Assembly: GCA_973895155.1 (NCBI GenBank) | Contig: OZ316892.1 | Location: forward strand, 29,450,001-29,514,000 | DNA length: 64,000 nt | Direction of reading: 5' to 3' | DNA from: Marsupella aquatica | Taxonomy: Eukaryota; Marchantiophyta | Part shown: positions 11,256-23,760 of the stretch, one piece after another | How positions within the stretch are numbered: position 1 is the stretch's first letter | How the letters are laid out: each line of letters opens with the position of its first letter | Translations under genes and position numbers: made by a program | The notes under the pieces: generated by a model | Databases searched by the model: none | What the model saw: only the letters and a program-made list of their open reading frames with translations | Told to the model about the DNA's origin: nothing

Positions 11256-12075
11256 ACTACCTAGAATGGTGTGACATAAGTCATTTCTTCGTGTAATGGT
11301 CCTTCTTGTGCACATTTGGTCAAACATACATGTCATGTATCATGGACACAAACCCACATCTTTTGTAGGCGTGATTCATGTAAATAGCTTTCATGCAATT
11401 ATGATCATTCCTAGTTTTAATTAAGTTGTCTTACATTAGGGTAATTCTGCTATCCAAGATTATTGTAGGATGTATTTCATTTGGTTGCGGGTTTGGTTGG
11501 CAATATATACACCCAATGCATTACTTTACACATCTCCTTGTTGCAGTTAGTAACTCACAATCACTTCAGTTCACACTCAATTATATTGACACCCAACTGT
11601 GAACAACATACCTTATCCAATTCTGAAACGATTTGCTTCAGCTTAATCGAAAACATTTCACAAAACTTTGTGACATCTGAGTTGTTTGCTTGTAAGTTGT
11701 CTAGGCGACACTTATGTAACACGCAATGTTCGGCTAGATATGTAAGAATGGCCACATTTAAGTAACCCAATACTCAATAGACCATCCTTCAGGAAACAAA
11801 TTGTAATCTAGGAAAACTCATGGCAGCCTCAAAGTATGGAAAAGACCCTGGCATAGAATGTTGTCCAAAATGCTCAATTGGACTTTTGCAGCCTGGATTA
11901 AGTGACCAGACATGATTGAAATATGCTCCAATTTACTACATTATTAGAGCTTTTCTAGAGTTTGTTTTCTCCCCTTTATTGGGTCTCCTGCCTTTGGGAT
12001 CTTGTCTGGCCACTTTGCAGTTTTTGTTTGTTGACAGTGCCTGGGGGCATTATACACTAGGGTTTGTCTAAGTAT
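11256..12075 (+). repeat. Dispersed repeat, copy 1 (about 800 bases)
   Basis: It matches 17,150-17,900 in the same orientation over its whole length with many substitutions. Shared blocks include 'atagctttcatgcaatt', 'gtcttacattagggta', 'cacaatcactt', 'acatctgagtt.tttgcttgt', 'aggcgacactt.tgta' and 'gggcattatacacta'. The two copies flank the copia pol remnant in direct orientation, so ancient LTRs are possible. However, the polypurine tract and TGTTAG start at 17,062 do not coincide with the repeat edge. An old dispersed repeat is equally likely. Confidence 0.6.
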
Positions 12076-12439
12076 ACACTTATACCCTACATCTTGTGTG
12101 ATTAATTCTATTTGTGCGGGAGAAACTCCCGGAGAAACTTAGATGCTATCATGGAAAAATCCTTATAATATTCCAGAACCCAAAAACCAACCCCCAAACC
12201 TTGCCTAAAATAATCTGACTCGCCCTCAAAGAACTAAGGGGGGCTTTACAAGAATCTGCAAATTGATATATTTTCACAGGAAAACAAGTGGACTTCTTTG
12301 AGGGCTGAAAGTGGTTACTTTTCCAGACTTGAGACAACGGAGGTACCAGAGTTGGAAATGTGCATTCTTCTCCAATAACTACTCAAAAATGCAACAACAA
12401 AAAAAACAAATCACAAACTGCGTTGAGAGCTGCATAGCC

Positions 12440-12800
12440 TCCTCTAGACAGATTCCACTTTGTGACCCTCCTATGTTATTTACTCCGGAGCTCTACCAGG
12501 CTTTTCAGTTCTCTGCACAATAGTGTTTTAGTCTTCCTTGATCCTTCAGGGGCTCTTGGTTTTTGTCATTGTTCGTAGGTCGTGATGGGGGACTCCTTGC
12601 CTTGTTCGCCCAATAAGGCCCTTCCCTCTTCTACCCTCTTCTGTAAGTTTCTTTCCCTTTATGGGGTTGCTTTGGCTTTGGGGCCCTTCCCTCTTCTTCC
12701 CTCTTGTGTTTCTTTCCCTTTATTGGGTTGCTTTGCCTTTGGGGACACTGTCTCTAGGTTTGACATTTTTGCCCTTTGGTACTTTGATATATATACTTTG
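12440..12800 (+). repeat. Dispersed T-rich repeat with a CCTTTATTGGGT module and a local tandem copy
   Basis: The block 'gaccctcctatgttatttac...gagctctaccagg' recurs at about 43,540. The following 'ccctttattgggttgc..tgcctttgggg' occurs twice here (about 12,655 and 12,716, a 65-70-bp tandem duplication) and again near 11,975, 17,812, 38,318 and 43,680. It is not coding. Confidence 0.6.
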
Positions 12801-13029
12801 TGGCAGTGGGATTGCAACTGGAGCTCAAGTGGAGAAGTCACGAGAAAAGAACGAGGCCCGCACGTATCCTGGGCGGAAGTTTATTAGCCAGAGGCACAGA
12901 ACGCATATATACATGCTACAGTAGGGGTAATTGTAACGTGCAAGCAAATAGTAAAAAATTTCCTTGCACGAGCAAAAACATTCTTGCATGACCCCTATTT
13001 TTCTACATCCAACTGTCATGCTATCAACT

Positions 13030-13115
13030 ACCTGGTTGGTAACATCCTTTTTGAGTACTCCCTTTTTGCTAGTTAGCTACCAACCCTTTTGAGTACTCCC
13101 TTTTTTGCTAGTTAG
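13030..13115. repeat. 45-bp tandem duplication
   Basis: The phrase 'ttttgagtactccctttttt' followed by 'gctagttagct' occurs twice in a row. It is a simple local duplication in intergenic DNA. Confidence 0.6.
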
Positions 13116-13381
13116 CTCGCTAGCCATTTGGAGTCTGTACAAAAAACACCAAAAATATAAAGGCACCAAAAAGCAAATGAAATCTGAACCATTAGTGTCT
13201 CGCTCATAACATTCTCCTCCCTATCAAAATCTCATGTTTGCTCGCAACATAGAATACCTCCTGCAGCATCAGTGCAACATTGTTACTTATTGTTTTAGAG
13301 TTAGTGAACGAGAGCTCTTTCTTTCACTCAGTCTTTTGGAGTGCTCGTTTTGATCGTCAGTTTGTTTTGCAACTTCAGCAT

Positions 13382-13553
13382 AATGAAAGCGTTAAGCTCG
13401 GTTCGTGCAGCTACTTTGTCTGTCAGTTTATTAGCCCGTTTATTAGTTCTGGCAGGCTTGATCTACATGCTCACAGAAATGGAGCGTCGAGCTGCTGCTG
13501 CTGCCTCCGTGAAGCTAGGTGAGGCTGAGTCCGATACGAGGAAGGAGCGCTGA
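13382..13553 (+). CDS. Possible small membrane or secreted ORF / first exon
   Basis: An ATG opens a 56-residue frame starting MKALSSVRAATLSVSLLARL. A hydrophobic stretch (about residues 10-30) is followed by an Ala-rich, charged tail. That is the layout of a signal anchor. A good donor (AAGCTAG|GTGAGG) lies inside at about 13,516, so this could be exon 1 of a gene whose other exons I cannot find. A chance frame remains possible. Confidence 0.22.
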
Positions 13554-13927
13554 ATCAAAGCTATGCTCGAATGTAGAGCACTCATTCGAGTCTTTCAAGT
13601 CAATGGGAAGGAGCTACTGCAGGCTTCATGTGTTCTCGGGCTCAATTTTGAGGTGGATATGTCCAACGTTTGCTGGCGATACTCATCTAAAGAGATTGGA
13701 ATTGCATGCTTACTAAACGAGACGCTGTTGATACTTCAATTTATATATTCCTTGAAGCGGATGATTCTCGACAATACTCGATGCTGTCAAATATTATGGT
13801 ATAATTTATAGACTCGTACATACATTTCCGTCTACAAGTCAGGATTGTTCTCGCCTACATATATGAATTTTCTTTTGAAACGTCGCTCTGGCACGACAAC
13901 TTATAGTTTTATTACAACTAGCTCAAT

Positions 13928-14475
13928 ACCTGTGTGTTGCACAAAAGATGTTGTGGCAGCCAAGATGTCGTTGAGAACAAAAGAGGTCGTGTCGGCCAAG
14001 AGGTTGTTGAGAAGAAAGATGTTGTGTCGGCCAAGAGGTTGTTGAGAAGAAATATGTCGTGTCGCCCAAGATGTTGTTGAGAACAAAAGATGTCATGTCG
14101 ATCAAGAGGTCACTGAGAAGGAAGATGTTGGATCGGCCAAGAGGTTGTTGAGAAGGAAGATGTAGTGTCAGCCAAGATGCCAGTGATAACAAAAGATGTA
14201 GTGTCGGCCAAGTTGTTGAGAACAAAAGATGTAGTGAAGAAAATACCCCTCTGTTGCACAATAGATGTCATGAAGAAATAGATGTTGTTAAGAAAAACAT
14301 ATGTCATGTCGCCCAAGATGTTATTAAGAAAAAATATGTCATTAAGAAAAACAGATGTTTTATCGCCCAAGCTGTTGTAATTTAAGAAAAAAGATGTTGT
14401 GTCACCCAAGATGCCGTTAAGAAAAAAAGATGTGGTGTCGCATACAATGTTCTTAAAAAAAAACTGTCGCACAAA
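13928..14475. repeat. Minisatellite, 36-bp unit, about 14 copies
   Basis: The unit is close to AAGATGTTGTGTCGGCCAAG plus AGGTTGTTGAGAAGAA. Copies alternate between 'aga/acaaaa' endings and drift towards A-rich versions on the right. The phrase 'tgttgcacaa.agatgt' recurs at 13,935 and 14,252, suggesting a higher-order unit of about 320 bases. The unit length is a multiple of three, so the minus strand stays open in several frames. No start or domain supports a gene. Confidence 0.85.
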
Positions 14476-14939
14476 AAAGGGCACAGAACATGAGTAACAA
14501 CAACCACAAACTATCACCAGTTAAGAATTATTTTTGTCTTTGTCTTTTTCATTTTTTAATTCCTTGTAAACCTTTTAAAATGTGAAGAAACTGCACATGA
14601 TGAAGCTTTAGTTATTGCCCTCAATGTGTTGCCATTTCATTCAAAAACATATCCATTTTTTTATAATTGTACTTGTTTTCTTGGAGCAAGTACCAAGTGG
14701 AGGGGCAAGTCCAGATTGAGTTCATTATATGTTCATTGTATAGCACATGCAAATACAGTAAACTCTAGATAAGTGACACTCTCACTATCCAATTGCACTA
14801 ATTTGTTTTTCCATTCCTTGATAAGTGCACATCCCCTAAAATTTTCACTTAGTAATAAATGGCATCTCCACAGGTGAGCAGCCGTGTGACTCATTACACA
14901 AAATGTGAATACTTGCCCTAAATTTGATGTCCATAAGTC
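14476..14939. other. Intergenic DNA before the copia remnant
   Basis: A/T-rich, with no recognisable gene. Weak copia-like reading may continue upstream of 14,940, but nothing distinctive remains. Confidence 0.4.
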
Positions 14940-16735
14940 CAAATTTTCCTTTACTAAAAAAGGGTGATGACACACCCGAACCAATATCCATCTTAGAATG
15001 CCAAAACAGACCAGATTGGCCTGAATGACAAAAAGCTATCAACGGAGAATTAGATTCCCTACTAAGCAGACACACTTTTGGCCCAATTGAGCCAACACTG
15101 CAAGACGTACATCTCATTGGCTACAAGTGGACCTTCGTCCGCAAAAGAAATGATAAAGGCCAGGTTGTACGCTACAAAGCACGTTTGGTAGGGAAAGGAT
15201 TTACCCAACAACCGGGAATTCATTACGATGAAACTTACTCACCGGTTATGGATAGCACAACATTCTGATACCTTATCGGATTTGCCATTTTCCATAAACT
15301 ACAAATGCGACAACTAGATGTTGCGACCACATATCTATATGGAACTTTAGACACTTGTCTATACATGCGATCACCTCCTGAGTTGGAGCAACGTCGCCGA
15401 GCTTTAGCTCAAGGCGCTACATTGCATATTCCATATTTACATAAGATTATAAAACAATTATCTCAAGTTACACCTCATGTGTCATCTACACATGACACTC
15501 ATCACAATGACACCCCTGTGTCAACCATACGGAATACTCGCCGTGGACTAGCTATCCGTGTGTTGAAGGCATTATATGGCCTGAAACAAAGTGGCAGAGT
15601 ATGGTATCAAAGATTCACTAATGAAATGATTGCCATGGGTTTTCCCCATGATGCAATTACCCCATGTTTATTTATTAAACATATGGATGACGAATATGTC
15701 GTCGTTTCTATTTATGTCGATGACTTAAACATATTTGGGACACCCCAAATTACAGAAGATACCATTACTCGTCTTAAATCAATATTTGAGATGAAAGACC
15801 TTGGACATACAAACTTTTGCTTAGGCTTACAACTAGAGATCTTATCTACTGGCATGATGCTCCATCAAACAACACAAACCAAAAAGATCCTAAAACAGTT
15901 CAATATAAACCTAGCACACCCATTGACGTCACCAATGGTGGTACGTTCATTAGAAAACAATACTAATGTTTTTCGCAAGCGCAAAGAACATGAACCAATA
16001 TTAGGACCAGAAACTCTGTATCTTTCTGTGATAGGAGCATTAATGTATTTTGCAAATCAGACCCGACCAGACATTGCATTTGCAGTTAACCTACTAGCTA
16101 GACACAGTGCAACTCCCACAGCCAGACACTGGAATGAAGTTAAACACGTATTTAGGTATCTGCGTGGCACCACCGATATCGGGTTATTTTACCCATTCTG
16201 TGCAAATCACAAACTCATAGGATATGCGGACGCCGGATATCTTTCCGACACTGACACCACAAAATCCCAAACCGGATATGTTTTTACTACAGGGGGTACC
16301 GCTTTTTCTTGGAAAAGTGTGAAACAGACCCTAACAGCAACCTCATCGAATCACTCAGAAATCTTAGCTCTACATGAGGCTAGTCGTGAAGCCGTTTGGT
16401 TACGATCTTTTATTAATCACATCAACACCAAATGCGGCCTACCAACACTAACAAAGCCTACTAACATTTTTGAGGATAACGCAGCATGTATACAGCAGAT
16501 CGCGAAAGGATTCATCAAAGGCGATCGCGTGAAGCAGATAGCTCCAAAGTTCTTCTACACCCACGAGTTACATGGAACAGAGATCAACATTTTACAAATT
16601 TCAAGTGCAGACAACTATGCGGATCTCTTCACCAAATCACTATCGCCAGCCGTTCACCACCGACACTGCCAGGCGATCGGACTATGGAGCGTGCGACGCA
16701 TGATGTCCGTGGAGGCTGCTCCACATGATGATTGA
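14940..16735 (+). pseudogene. Ty1/copia polyprotein remnant: reverse transcriptase and RNase H
   Basis: Copia pol is readable from about 14,940. The pre-RT block (RPDWPE, then IGYKWTFVRKR and YKARLV.KGFTQ) leads into the polymerase with the active-site YVDDL at about 15,710. The RNase H/C-terminal part follows (IGYADAGYLSD, TGYVFTTGG, DNAACIQ, plus the HIS-like 'KFFYTHEL'). The frame is interrupted by in-frame TGA codons at about 15,026 and 15,265. Gag, protease and integrase are absent, so the copy cannot move by itself. A small insertion rich in Thr/His (around residue 50 of the long open part) sits between RT blocks. The end of the coding region is intact. Confidence 0.9.
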
Positions 16736-17039
16736 TGATGCCGACGACATGATGCTGACGACATGATGCTGATGACCTACTGTTGAGACAGATGTTAAAG
16801 CTAGATTTACTATAGCATCTAACTTTATTTAGTATTAACATTTATTACGACGAGGACTAATAGGTTGCACTCTTTTTCCTTTAGCACTCATATTTTGTCT
16901 CTGCTACACTGGTAGAGTTTTTATTTAGCTAGAGTTGATAAAGGTTTTTTAACGAGGCAGTCTACCTCGCTTGTACTCATATCATGTATTTCCTATGAAC
17001 ATGATATAATAGGTATAGTCTATGTTGTCTATATAGTTG

Positions 17040-17180
17040 TCACTATATATCCAAAGGGGAGTGTTAGACTCTATCTCCTATTGATCGGACGACCGGACCA
17101 GCCAGTCATCCGACACTACTACATGTACAAACCTTTCCATACTATATGACAGTTATTCACATTCTCATTATCACAAACAT
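17040..17180 (+). mobile_element. Polypurine tract and probable start of the copia 3' LTR
   Basis: About 300 bases after the pol stop, CCAAAGGGGAG (17,051-17,061) is followed directly by TGTTAGAC. This is the standard layout of a copia polypurine tract and LTR start. No matching TGTTAGAC copy lies upstream, so the 5' LTR is missing or unrecognisable. The 3' edge is uncertain; an ACA/CA ending near 17,179 is one option. Confidence 0.45.
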
Positions 17181-17905
17181 GGTATTCTCCTCTCGTGTAG
17201 TGCTCCCTTCTTGTGTACATTTTGATCAACCATGCCAAGTACCCCCATATGTACCATTGATGCCACCCTTTTTTTGTAGGTGTGGTTTGCTCTGTTCATA
17301 GCTTTCATGCAATTCTGATCATTTCTGGTTTTAATTTGTCTTACATTAGGGTAGTTCTGCTAATTAAGATTACCTTAGGAAAGATTTATTTGGAGGCAAT
17401 ACACCTGATGTACACATCTCTTTTTTCAGTAACATATTCACAATCACTTTAGCTGACAGTTACTTCTTTTGGAACCTTCCCAACTGTTCCAATCCTATCC
17501 AATTTTGAAATGTTTAGCTTCACTTCTATCCACTATGTTTCTCAAAAGTTTGTAACATCTGAGTTTTTTGCTTGTTACAGTTTAGGCGACACTTGTGTAG
17601 GGTGCAATGTGCAGCTAGACCAAATGGCCACATTCAAGTCACACTTTACTCATAGGACTTAAGAAAACAAATTATAACTTAGAAAAACTCAGGGCAGCCT
17701 TCATGTAAGTTTTGGAAAAGAAGTCCCCATGGCATTCAATGTTATCAACATTGCTCAAATGGACTTTGCAACCTGGATTGAGTTTTTATTTTTCTAGAGT
17801 TTGTTTCTCCCCTTAATTGGGTATCCTGCCTTTGGGGTCTTGTTTGTCTGTTTGGCACTTTTTGTTTGACTGTTGACACTAAGGGCATTATACACTAATC
17901 AATAT
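17150..17905 (+). repeat. Dispersed repeat, copy 2
   Basis: This is the partner of 11,256-12,075, in the same orientation. It ends with the same 'gggcattatacactaa' block and includes a CCTTAATTGGGT variant of the recurring module near 17,812. It starts very close to, or inside, the putative LTR. Confidence 0.6.
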
Positions 17906-18430
17906 ATTCATTCAAAGCGAATTATTATATAATTTATGAACATCTGGGCAATGTAAAAAGTACATTTGGCTTTCAAAAAGTGTACATTTGGGCAAGCAAC
18001 AAAAGTGATGGCCATCAGACCTACCACCATGTTCATCCTTTCTAAATGAACTGGGACTAGACTCCTACTAGTAAATATCCTTTATGAATAGAATAAGCAG
18101 CCCAAGGTTCCGAGCAGACTGGGGCTCTAGATGGAGAAAAGGACTGTCCATTGTGCCCATGCAGGACACCCTTGCATACCAGCAGGAATCCACCGATATA
18201 CATGATATAATCATATTTCTCACTTCATGTTCATGAGCCTTAATTCTCATTGATTAGTGAAAGGGGATATAAAGGCTTAGAAAGTTTGGCTTTGAAGGGT
18301 TAGGCTTATTAAAGAGCAACTCTGGGTGACCATATCAAGCCTACATAGTTGGTGCTCTTACCCATAAGTGTAAATATAACATCAAAGAGAGGTTTGGCAT
18401 TTAGTTGATGCCCTTTGTGGTTTTTACCTC
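17906..18430. other. Intergenic DNA, nothing recognised
   Basis: Short frames only; A/T-rich. Confidence 0.4.
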
Positions 18431-18870
18431 TGTATATTTCAGTGCATTCTTGGAGAAGAATGCTCTTGTCAAGATTTTGATCACCTCTCTAGTTTCACTA
18501 AATCTAATAAAAATCAAAATCTCAGGCCTTTAACTGTATAAAGTTCATGTTTCCCAAGCGTTATGGGCAAGAGCCCCTCAAAACTCGAGCTGAAGCTATC
18601 ATTTGTTGGGGCACTATATTCCACAATGCCTATGCTTGTCAGTGTACACTTGAAGAAGAATGTCCCTGTCAAGATTTGGATAACCTCTTTAGGAAGGTTC
18701 TCCTCTACTTTTACAAAAATAGTTACAATAGAATTCTCAGGCCTTCAAGTGTATTAGGTTCCTGTTTCCCCAGCATTCCGGGCAATAATAGCCTCTCAAA
18801 ACTCAAGCTGAAGCCCCCCTTTTTTTGGGGCCATTATATTCCACAATGCTCTCCTGAAAGTGCAAGAAAA
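18430..18870 (+). repeat. Tandem duplication of a roughly 215-bp unit
   Basis: Two diverged copies share 'agaatg.c..tgtcaagatttgat.acctct', 'ctcaggcctt.aa.tgtat.a.gttc.tgtttccc', 'gggcaa.ag.cc.ctcaaaact.gagctgaagc' and 'ttggggc.ctatattccacaatgc'. The first runs from about 18,440 to 18,640, the second from about 18,650 to 18,865. Parts read like old coding sequence, but no intact frame survives. Confidence 0.6.
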
Positions 18871-19187
18871 GTGCAAAATGGTCGGGAAGAGGGGGACGAA
18901 TAAAATGCTTTGCAATTAGCCAGGGTCTGCACTTATGGAGTGTGCACATAGGAAGAGCCGACTGTACTACTGTAGAATGGAAAAACTAAGGGCATAAAAC
19001 GAAGGGTCTAGATTCTGCAGGGTTTTGGGCTTTCGGGGATAAATCTGAGAGGCAGAATTCTTAGAGAGAGACAGCGTTCGGAACCTCAGACGCATCTGTA
19101 CGAGAAAGTTGGAGCAATCTGAACAATTTGAAGTTCAGGAGCGGGATCAGAAGGAAGAGGAGGAGGAGGAGGAGAGGAGAAGGAGAC

Positions 19188-20499
19188 ATGGCGAGGAGAT
19201 TGATCCCTCTCTTGGACAGAGTGCTGGTGGAGAAGGTCGTCCCACCCACGAAAACTGTCGGCGGGATCTTGCTGCCCGAGTCGGCCTCTGCTAAATCGGT
19301 TTGCCATCTTTTCTTTTCTCTTCTCTTCTCTTATGAGTTATGATTTGGGCCATGCTCTCTCGTGAGCTGCGACGAGAATATTGCGGACTCCTCCCTCCTC
19401 TTGTGAGTTGCGATGAGGGTCATGCACAGGCCTTCCCTCATGTTCAATCTTTTATGGGCGTGATTGTTTGCTAGTTTCAAGAGGGCCCTTTGTCTGAAAG
19501 CTGTGGTGGTGATCTGTATGCAGGTCAATTCAGGGGTCGTTATTGCAACTGGTCCCGGGGGTAGGACTAAAGATGGGGGTGTTGTGCCCATTAGCGTTAA
19601 GGAAGGAGACACTGTTCTCCTTCCCGAGTATGGTGGCAACACTATCAAACTAGGGGAAAAAGAGTAAGTTGCCCTATTGTGAAATCCTTTATTGAATCTT
19701 CACGAGCCCAGTCCTCTGAAACGGACCTGTACTGTTCCGTCTCTGAGGCTTCCACTTGGTCTGTCCTCCGAGGGGCCATGATAAAGCCGTAGTGTGCCCT
19801 TATGTGTAGTTTTGCGTATTTTCAGCATTTCAATTTTTATGTCGATAGCTCATTCCCCCTGCTCAACCCCTACATAAATACAGACAAATATTTTTCGGTC
19901 CTACCCTGAGGGCCTGGGATTTAGGTCTACAACATGGTGACGACCAGCAGTTGATTTCGTCTCCAAATTGCGCAATCGGGCATCGGTCGTGCTTAGAAGT
20001 GTATGCTTGAGTCTGAAGGGTTCTCCGCATGGCATTGTCTCGGGGTTACCTTTTGCTCAGATCCCGTCCTCGCGTTCTCCAGCAGCAGAGACATGCTTTG
20101 CCTGTGATATCCCTCTTCTACTTGAGGTTTAGGGTTTACAGTCGACTTCCTGTCCTAAACTGAGGAAGCTAAGATTTGGGTATTTTGAAAGGAGGCCTCT
20201 CTGCACTTTGTTTCTGCATGTCTTTTGCAAGTCTGTGCCACACTGCAAATTTTTCCTTTGTTGTGAAATTCCTGCTCGTGGAGATAATTTCACGAATTTA
20301 GCAGTCATAACGTTGTCCACCCATGCGTACGCTTGGAAACTTCTTTGTTTTGTCCAATTGGATTCAACTTTGAGCTGATGACAGTTATGTAATTGAGGTT
20401 GAAGTTAGCTGGCTGACCGCCAACTGTAATTTTCTGATTGTCCCTCGCAGGTTTGTCCTATACCGGGAGGATGACATCATGGGAATTTTGGAGAACTGA
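19188..20499 (+). CDS. CPN10: Chaperonin 10 (mitochondrial GroES-type co-chaperonin), three exons
   Basis: The exons are 19188-19298, 19524-19663 and 20451-20499. The splice sites TCG|GT, TGCAG|GTC, GA|GTAAGT and CGCAG|G join in phase to a 99-residue protein, the usual length for plant mitochondrial Cpn10. The protein caps the Cpn60 ring during folding of matrix proteins. Visible family features are the N-terminal LIPLLDRVLVEK, the mobile loop TKTVGGILLPE (about residues 21-31), GPGGRTKDG, the roof segment with VKEGDTVLLPEYGG, and the C-terminal FVLYREDDIMGIL. No cleavable transit peptide is present, as is normal for this family. A GA-rich tract lies just before the ATG (about 19,150-19,185) and may serve as a 5' leader element. 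Confidence 0.95.
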
Positions 20500-22769
20500 A
20501 TATTTCCATGGGCTTCTGGCCGAAAATTTTGATGAGTTGTCCGATACTATAAGGCAAGCAGGTGATAGATATTTAGGCTAGTTATCTCTATTGAGCCCGT
20601 TGAGATTACGGGCTGCCTAGAGTCGCTTCTGAAAGAGGGAGAAGAGCAGAAATCCGAACAGTGACCAGCTGTGTTAAGATATGCCAATTGAGACATTTTT
20701 ATCCATTTAACATGTTTAGACGACGGGCTTGATTTAATATATCTCCACTGGGTTGTCTTCCGCATACTTTGCCATATTCCTGTGGATTCTGATGCTCCCC
20801 TGGCTAGTTAGGATTCTTTAGTGTCGAAGGTGTGAGTATTCCAGTTCTAGAACTTGCTCTCAAAGAGAGGTGCGCATGTTCAGCATTCCTCAAAGCCCGT
20901 CTGCCACATATCAGAGTGCTCACCTAAGTCAGCGAATGTGGAGGGCCCTAGTCGAAAGGTTTTCTTGAATGACTTGGTTGATTCATAGACTTGAGAAGCG
21001 AAACTGAGACAGCACCTCTAACAAGCAGATCCTAAGTAACCTTCACCTCTACAATGGGAGCAGCTTACAATTCGACTGTGTTCTCTGCTTACTTAAAACG
21101 GGACAGGTGGAAAGAATATGTGAGGCTGTTTACAAATAGAATGTTCCTACGTGCGTATTTCAGATAGCTGTCGAATCTGCAGATTGCCTTTGTTTCCGAT
21201 AATGAAGTTAGCTATGACTAATGGTTTTCTCCCAATCTTATGAATGAGCACAACGTTGCGAAATAAAAGTCTTATGTGTCTCGAAGTCTGAGGTTTTAGT
21301 CTCTAGTACTGTCCATGGATGAAATCTGGTCATACTCCAGACAAGCTTCTGTCGACTAACTGGAGATTTCCCATCCTTAGTCGATGAAGAATTCTTCTCT
21401 GAAGTGGCACTGCCTGGCGGGAATTTATAGATCTCCTTCAAAGGTGGCAACACATTGCTCTCTTGTCTAGGACAGAGCTGTAGAAAGCAGTCTTCCCTTC
21501 CATTGTTAGTACAATTTGAGCAAGCAACCTCCAACTTATTTGTCTAATTGGACGAAGAAAAGGAGAGCTCAAAAACTACTCGTTTTAGGTCACTTCTCAT
21601 TCATAACCTGTGGAAGCCGAGGGAGAGGCTACGCGTCCAGAAACAAGTCATGATGTACAATTCTGGACCGAGAAATTAAGTTTTGTCACTTGTCTCATAC
21701 ATTTTCTGGAAATACTGACTAATAGAGCAATATGAACTTTCACTATTAGACGAAATTTTATTTTCATTTCTTTAGTAGTACAATAGGAGCTTTGAATCGC
21801 ATTTATTAGTATGTGCAGCTGATAGCATTTCTAGAGTACCGCTCGCACTTATTCAAAGTATAGTATTCAAGTGGAAAAACTTGAACTTTAGATGGCCCCT
21901 GTCGACGCACTTCAATAACAACAAGAAACTAGGCAAGAGTTTGGGCAGGCTGCACCTATACTAAATGAAAATCATTATTTCACTGAAAATTGCAAAGAAT
22001 GTATCTTCCACACAATAGGGCCTCTCACAAATTATGGACTACCTAATTCATAGTCCATAACATTTTGCCATAAAAAAAGACTGGCCATATGTCATGACTA
22101 TTAGTAACTATTAGTGAAAAAAAACCCTTTAAGAACCCTGTGAAAAACTTATGGCCATTTGCTTATGGCAGGAAGCCATCATCTGTAACTTTGAAGCTTT
22201 GAGACGCCCTACTAGTGTAACAAAGTGAAAAAAGTTCAATGTATCCTACATCATTGACTTAACTAAGTGGGACATAAAAACTTGGTCTAGAATCCCAAGG
22301 TATGGTCATCAAGAATATTACAAGCAGATTACGGAGCGAGTGACAGCTCTAGACACAATAGTGTTGTCTAGCAATCTGTCCTGTTCAGGGAGTAACCAAG
22401 GCGAAATGGCTACGCAACAGGGGAAGCAGCCTGTGTGTAGGGAGATATAAAGGGTAATAAGGGAAATTGCTAGGTGACACTGGAGTGGCAAAGTGGAGTG
22501 AAATGTTACTTAAGAGACCCTAGGGTGGAAGGCAAAAAATTGCCAGATGATAGGGGAAACTACAGTGTAAATCAAATTGTCCAAACAAAAAAGGACAATT
22601 GTACACATTTTGTATCATAAATCACAAATGAGGGACACTTTTCATTTGGCCTTGTCGAGAACAACATTCTAAAATGGTGAGCTAGCAAGTAGCCCATGGA
22701 ATCTCTCCAAAGGATGGAGGCACATTTAGAATTCGAAGCTATCCTGGACATATATCACACTACCATCTA
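20500..22769. other. Intergenic region without a clear gene
   Basis: One minus-strand frame (21,534-21,238) reads like protein, with a cysteine cluster C-x2-C-x7-C-x4-C near its start, but it lacks an ATG and I do not recognise it. The rest is A/T-rich with short frames. The 3' untranslated region of chaperonin 10 must lie in the first few hundred bases. Confidence 0.4.
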
Positions 22770-22990
22770 CAACTATAATAAGGGATCCTGCATTTTTTTG
22801 TTCTTCGTCCCAATACAAAATATCTCCTGGGCGGGAAAGATCCACAGCCGTTGAATTCGTTTGACTGTTTTCGCTGACCATTGATGGAGGAAATGGGCAC
22901 CCCTGGTGTATATGTGCTTCCCCACACTGCCCCATCAATGCCCCAGCCCGACTCCCTATGAGCTGGCCTTCCTTGTGCCCTGCAATGCAC
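22770..22990 (+). repeat. Dispersed repeat, copy 1 (about 220 bases)
   Basis: It shares ordered blocks with 54,868-55,090 in the same orientation: 'ataataagggatcctg', 'aaagatccacagccgttg', 'attcgtttgactgttt', 'gaccattgat' and 'cacccctggtg'. Perhaps 80 percent of positions agree by eye. No terminal repeats or coding capacity are obvious. Confidence 0.75.
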
Positions 22991-23760
22991 TGGCATAGGC
23001 TAGTGCATTGGCTCCTAGAACAATAAAAGCCAAACATGGAGACAAGATCCCAGAACAAGAAACCCAACACACTCAAGAAAACAAAGAGAAATAAAAAGAC
23101 GGCTTTTATAAGCTTTCAGGCACCTAAAAGTGTGTTTGGATAGGTTGAATATCGAGATCGATAAATCCCATGGGAGCACCAAAACAAAATGACTATACTA
23201 TGGGAGTACCAAACTCGTCAAAGCATCCATCCCAGAATCAACGTTCAGAGCGCTCGTCACAGACACAACTCGAGGTCCACACATTCAGCTCAATGGGATC
23301 GACACCAAATTCCACAGGTTTCGTGGATTACAGCCTTTGCTTGAGCAGACCCCACACGGCTCCAATTGAGTTCTTCCTACCGCCCCTCAGGACGTGGAGG
23401 CACCAATGTGCACTCCCCAACTACATTTTCAGCGTCCCCTTGTCTAGTCGGATTGTTTCAAGTGGTTCTTTCATGGACTGATTTCGTTGGGTTTATTGTC
23501 TCTGAGAAGAGTTGTACCGAGGAAAAATTTGAAAGAGGGTTGGCCCCAGTTTCTGTTCTTCTTCTGTGGGGGATCGTGATACGAGAGAGAGCTGAGATCA
23601 ATTGGAGCTTTGACTGTGGATACTCGTGAATTGGGTATACTAGCTTACTCGGAAATTGGATGAGATCAGTGGTGTCTGTAGGGTTAGAGTAATCTCTTTC
23701 TCGATCAAGTTCTGAGATTGAATCAGTGAGGAGGGGGAAGGGGACTTCTTCTAGGAAGCC
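22991..23760. other. Upstream region of HCF164
   Basis: No gene is seen. A small duplication ('cc.atgggag.accaaa') occurs at 23,168 and 23,202. The 5' leader of HCF164 lies somewhere before the ATG at 23,761. Confidence 0.4.

Noticed and set aside
13901-14517. Several overlapping minus-strand frames with STTSWPTQHL-type repeats
   Set aside because: They arise from the 36-bp minisatellite, are open in more than one frame at once, and lack a start or domain.
22726-23076. 116-codon minus-strand frame
   Set aside because: The related repeat at 54.9 kb does not keep the frame open, so it is repeat DNA and not a gene.
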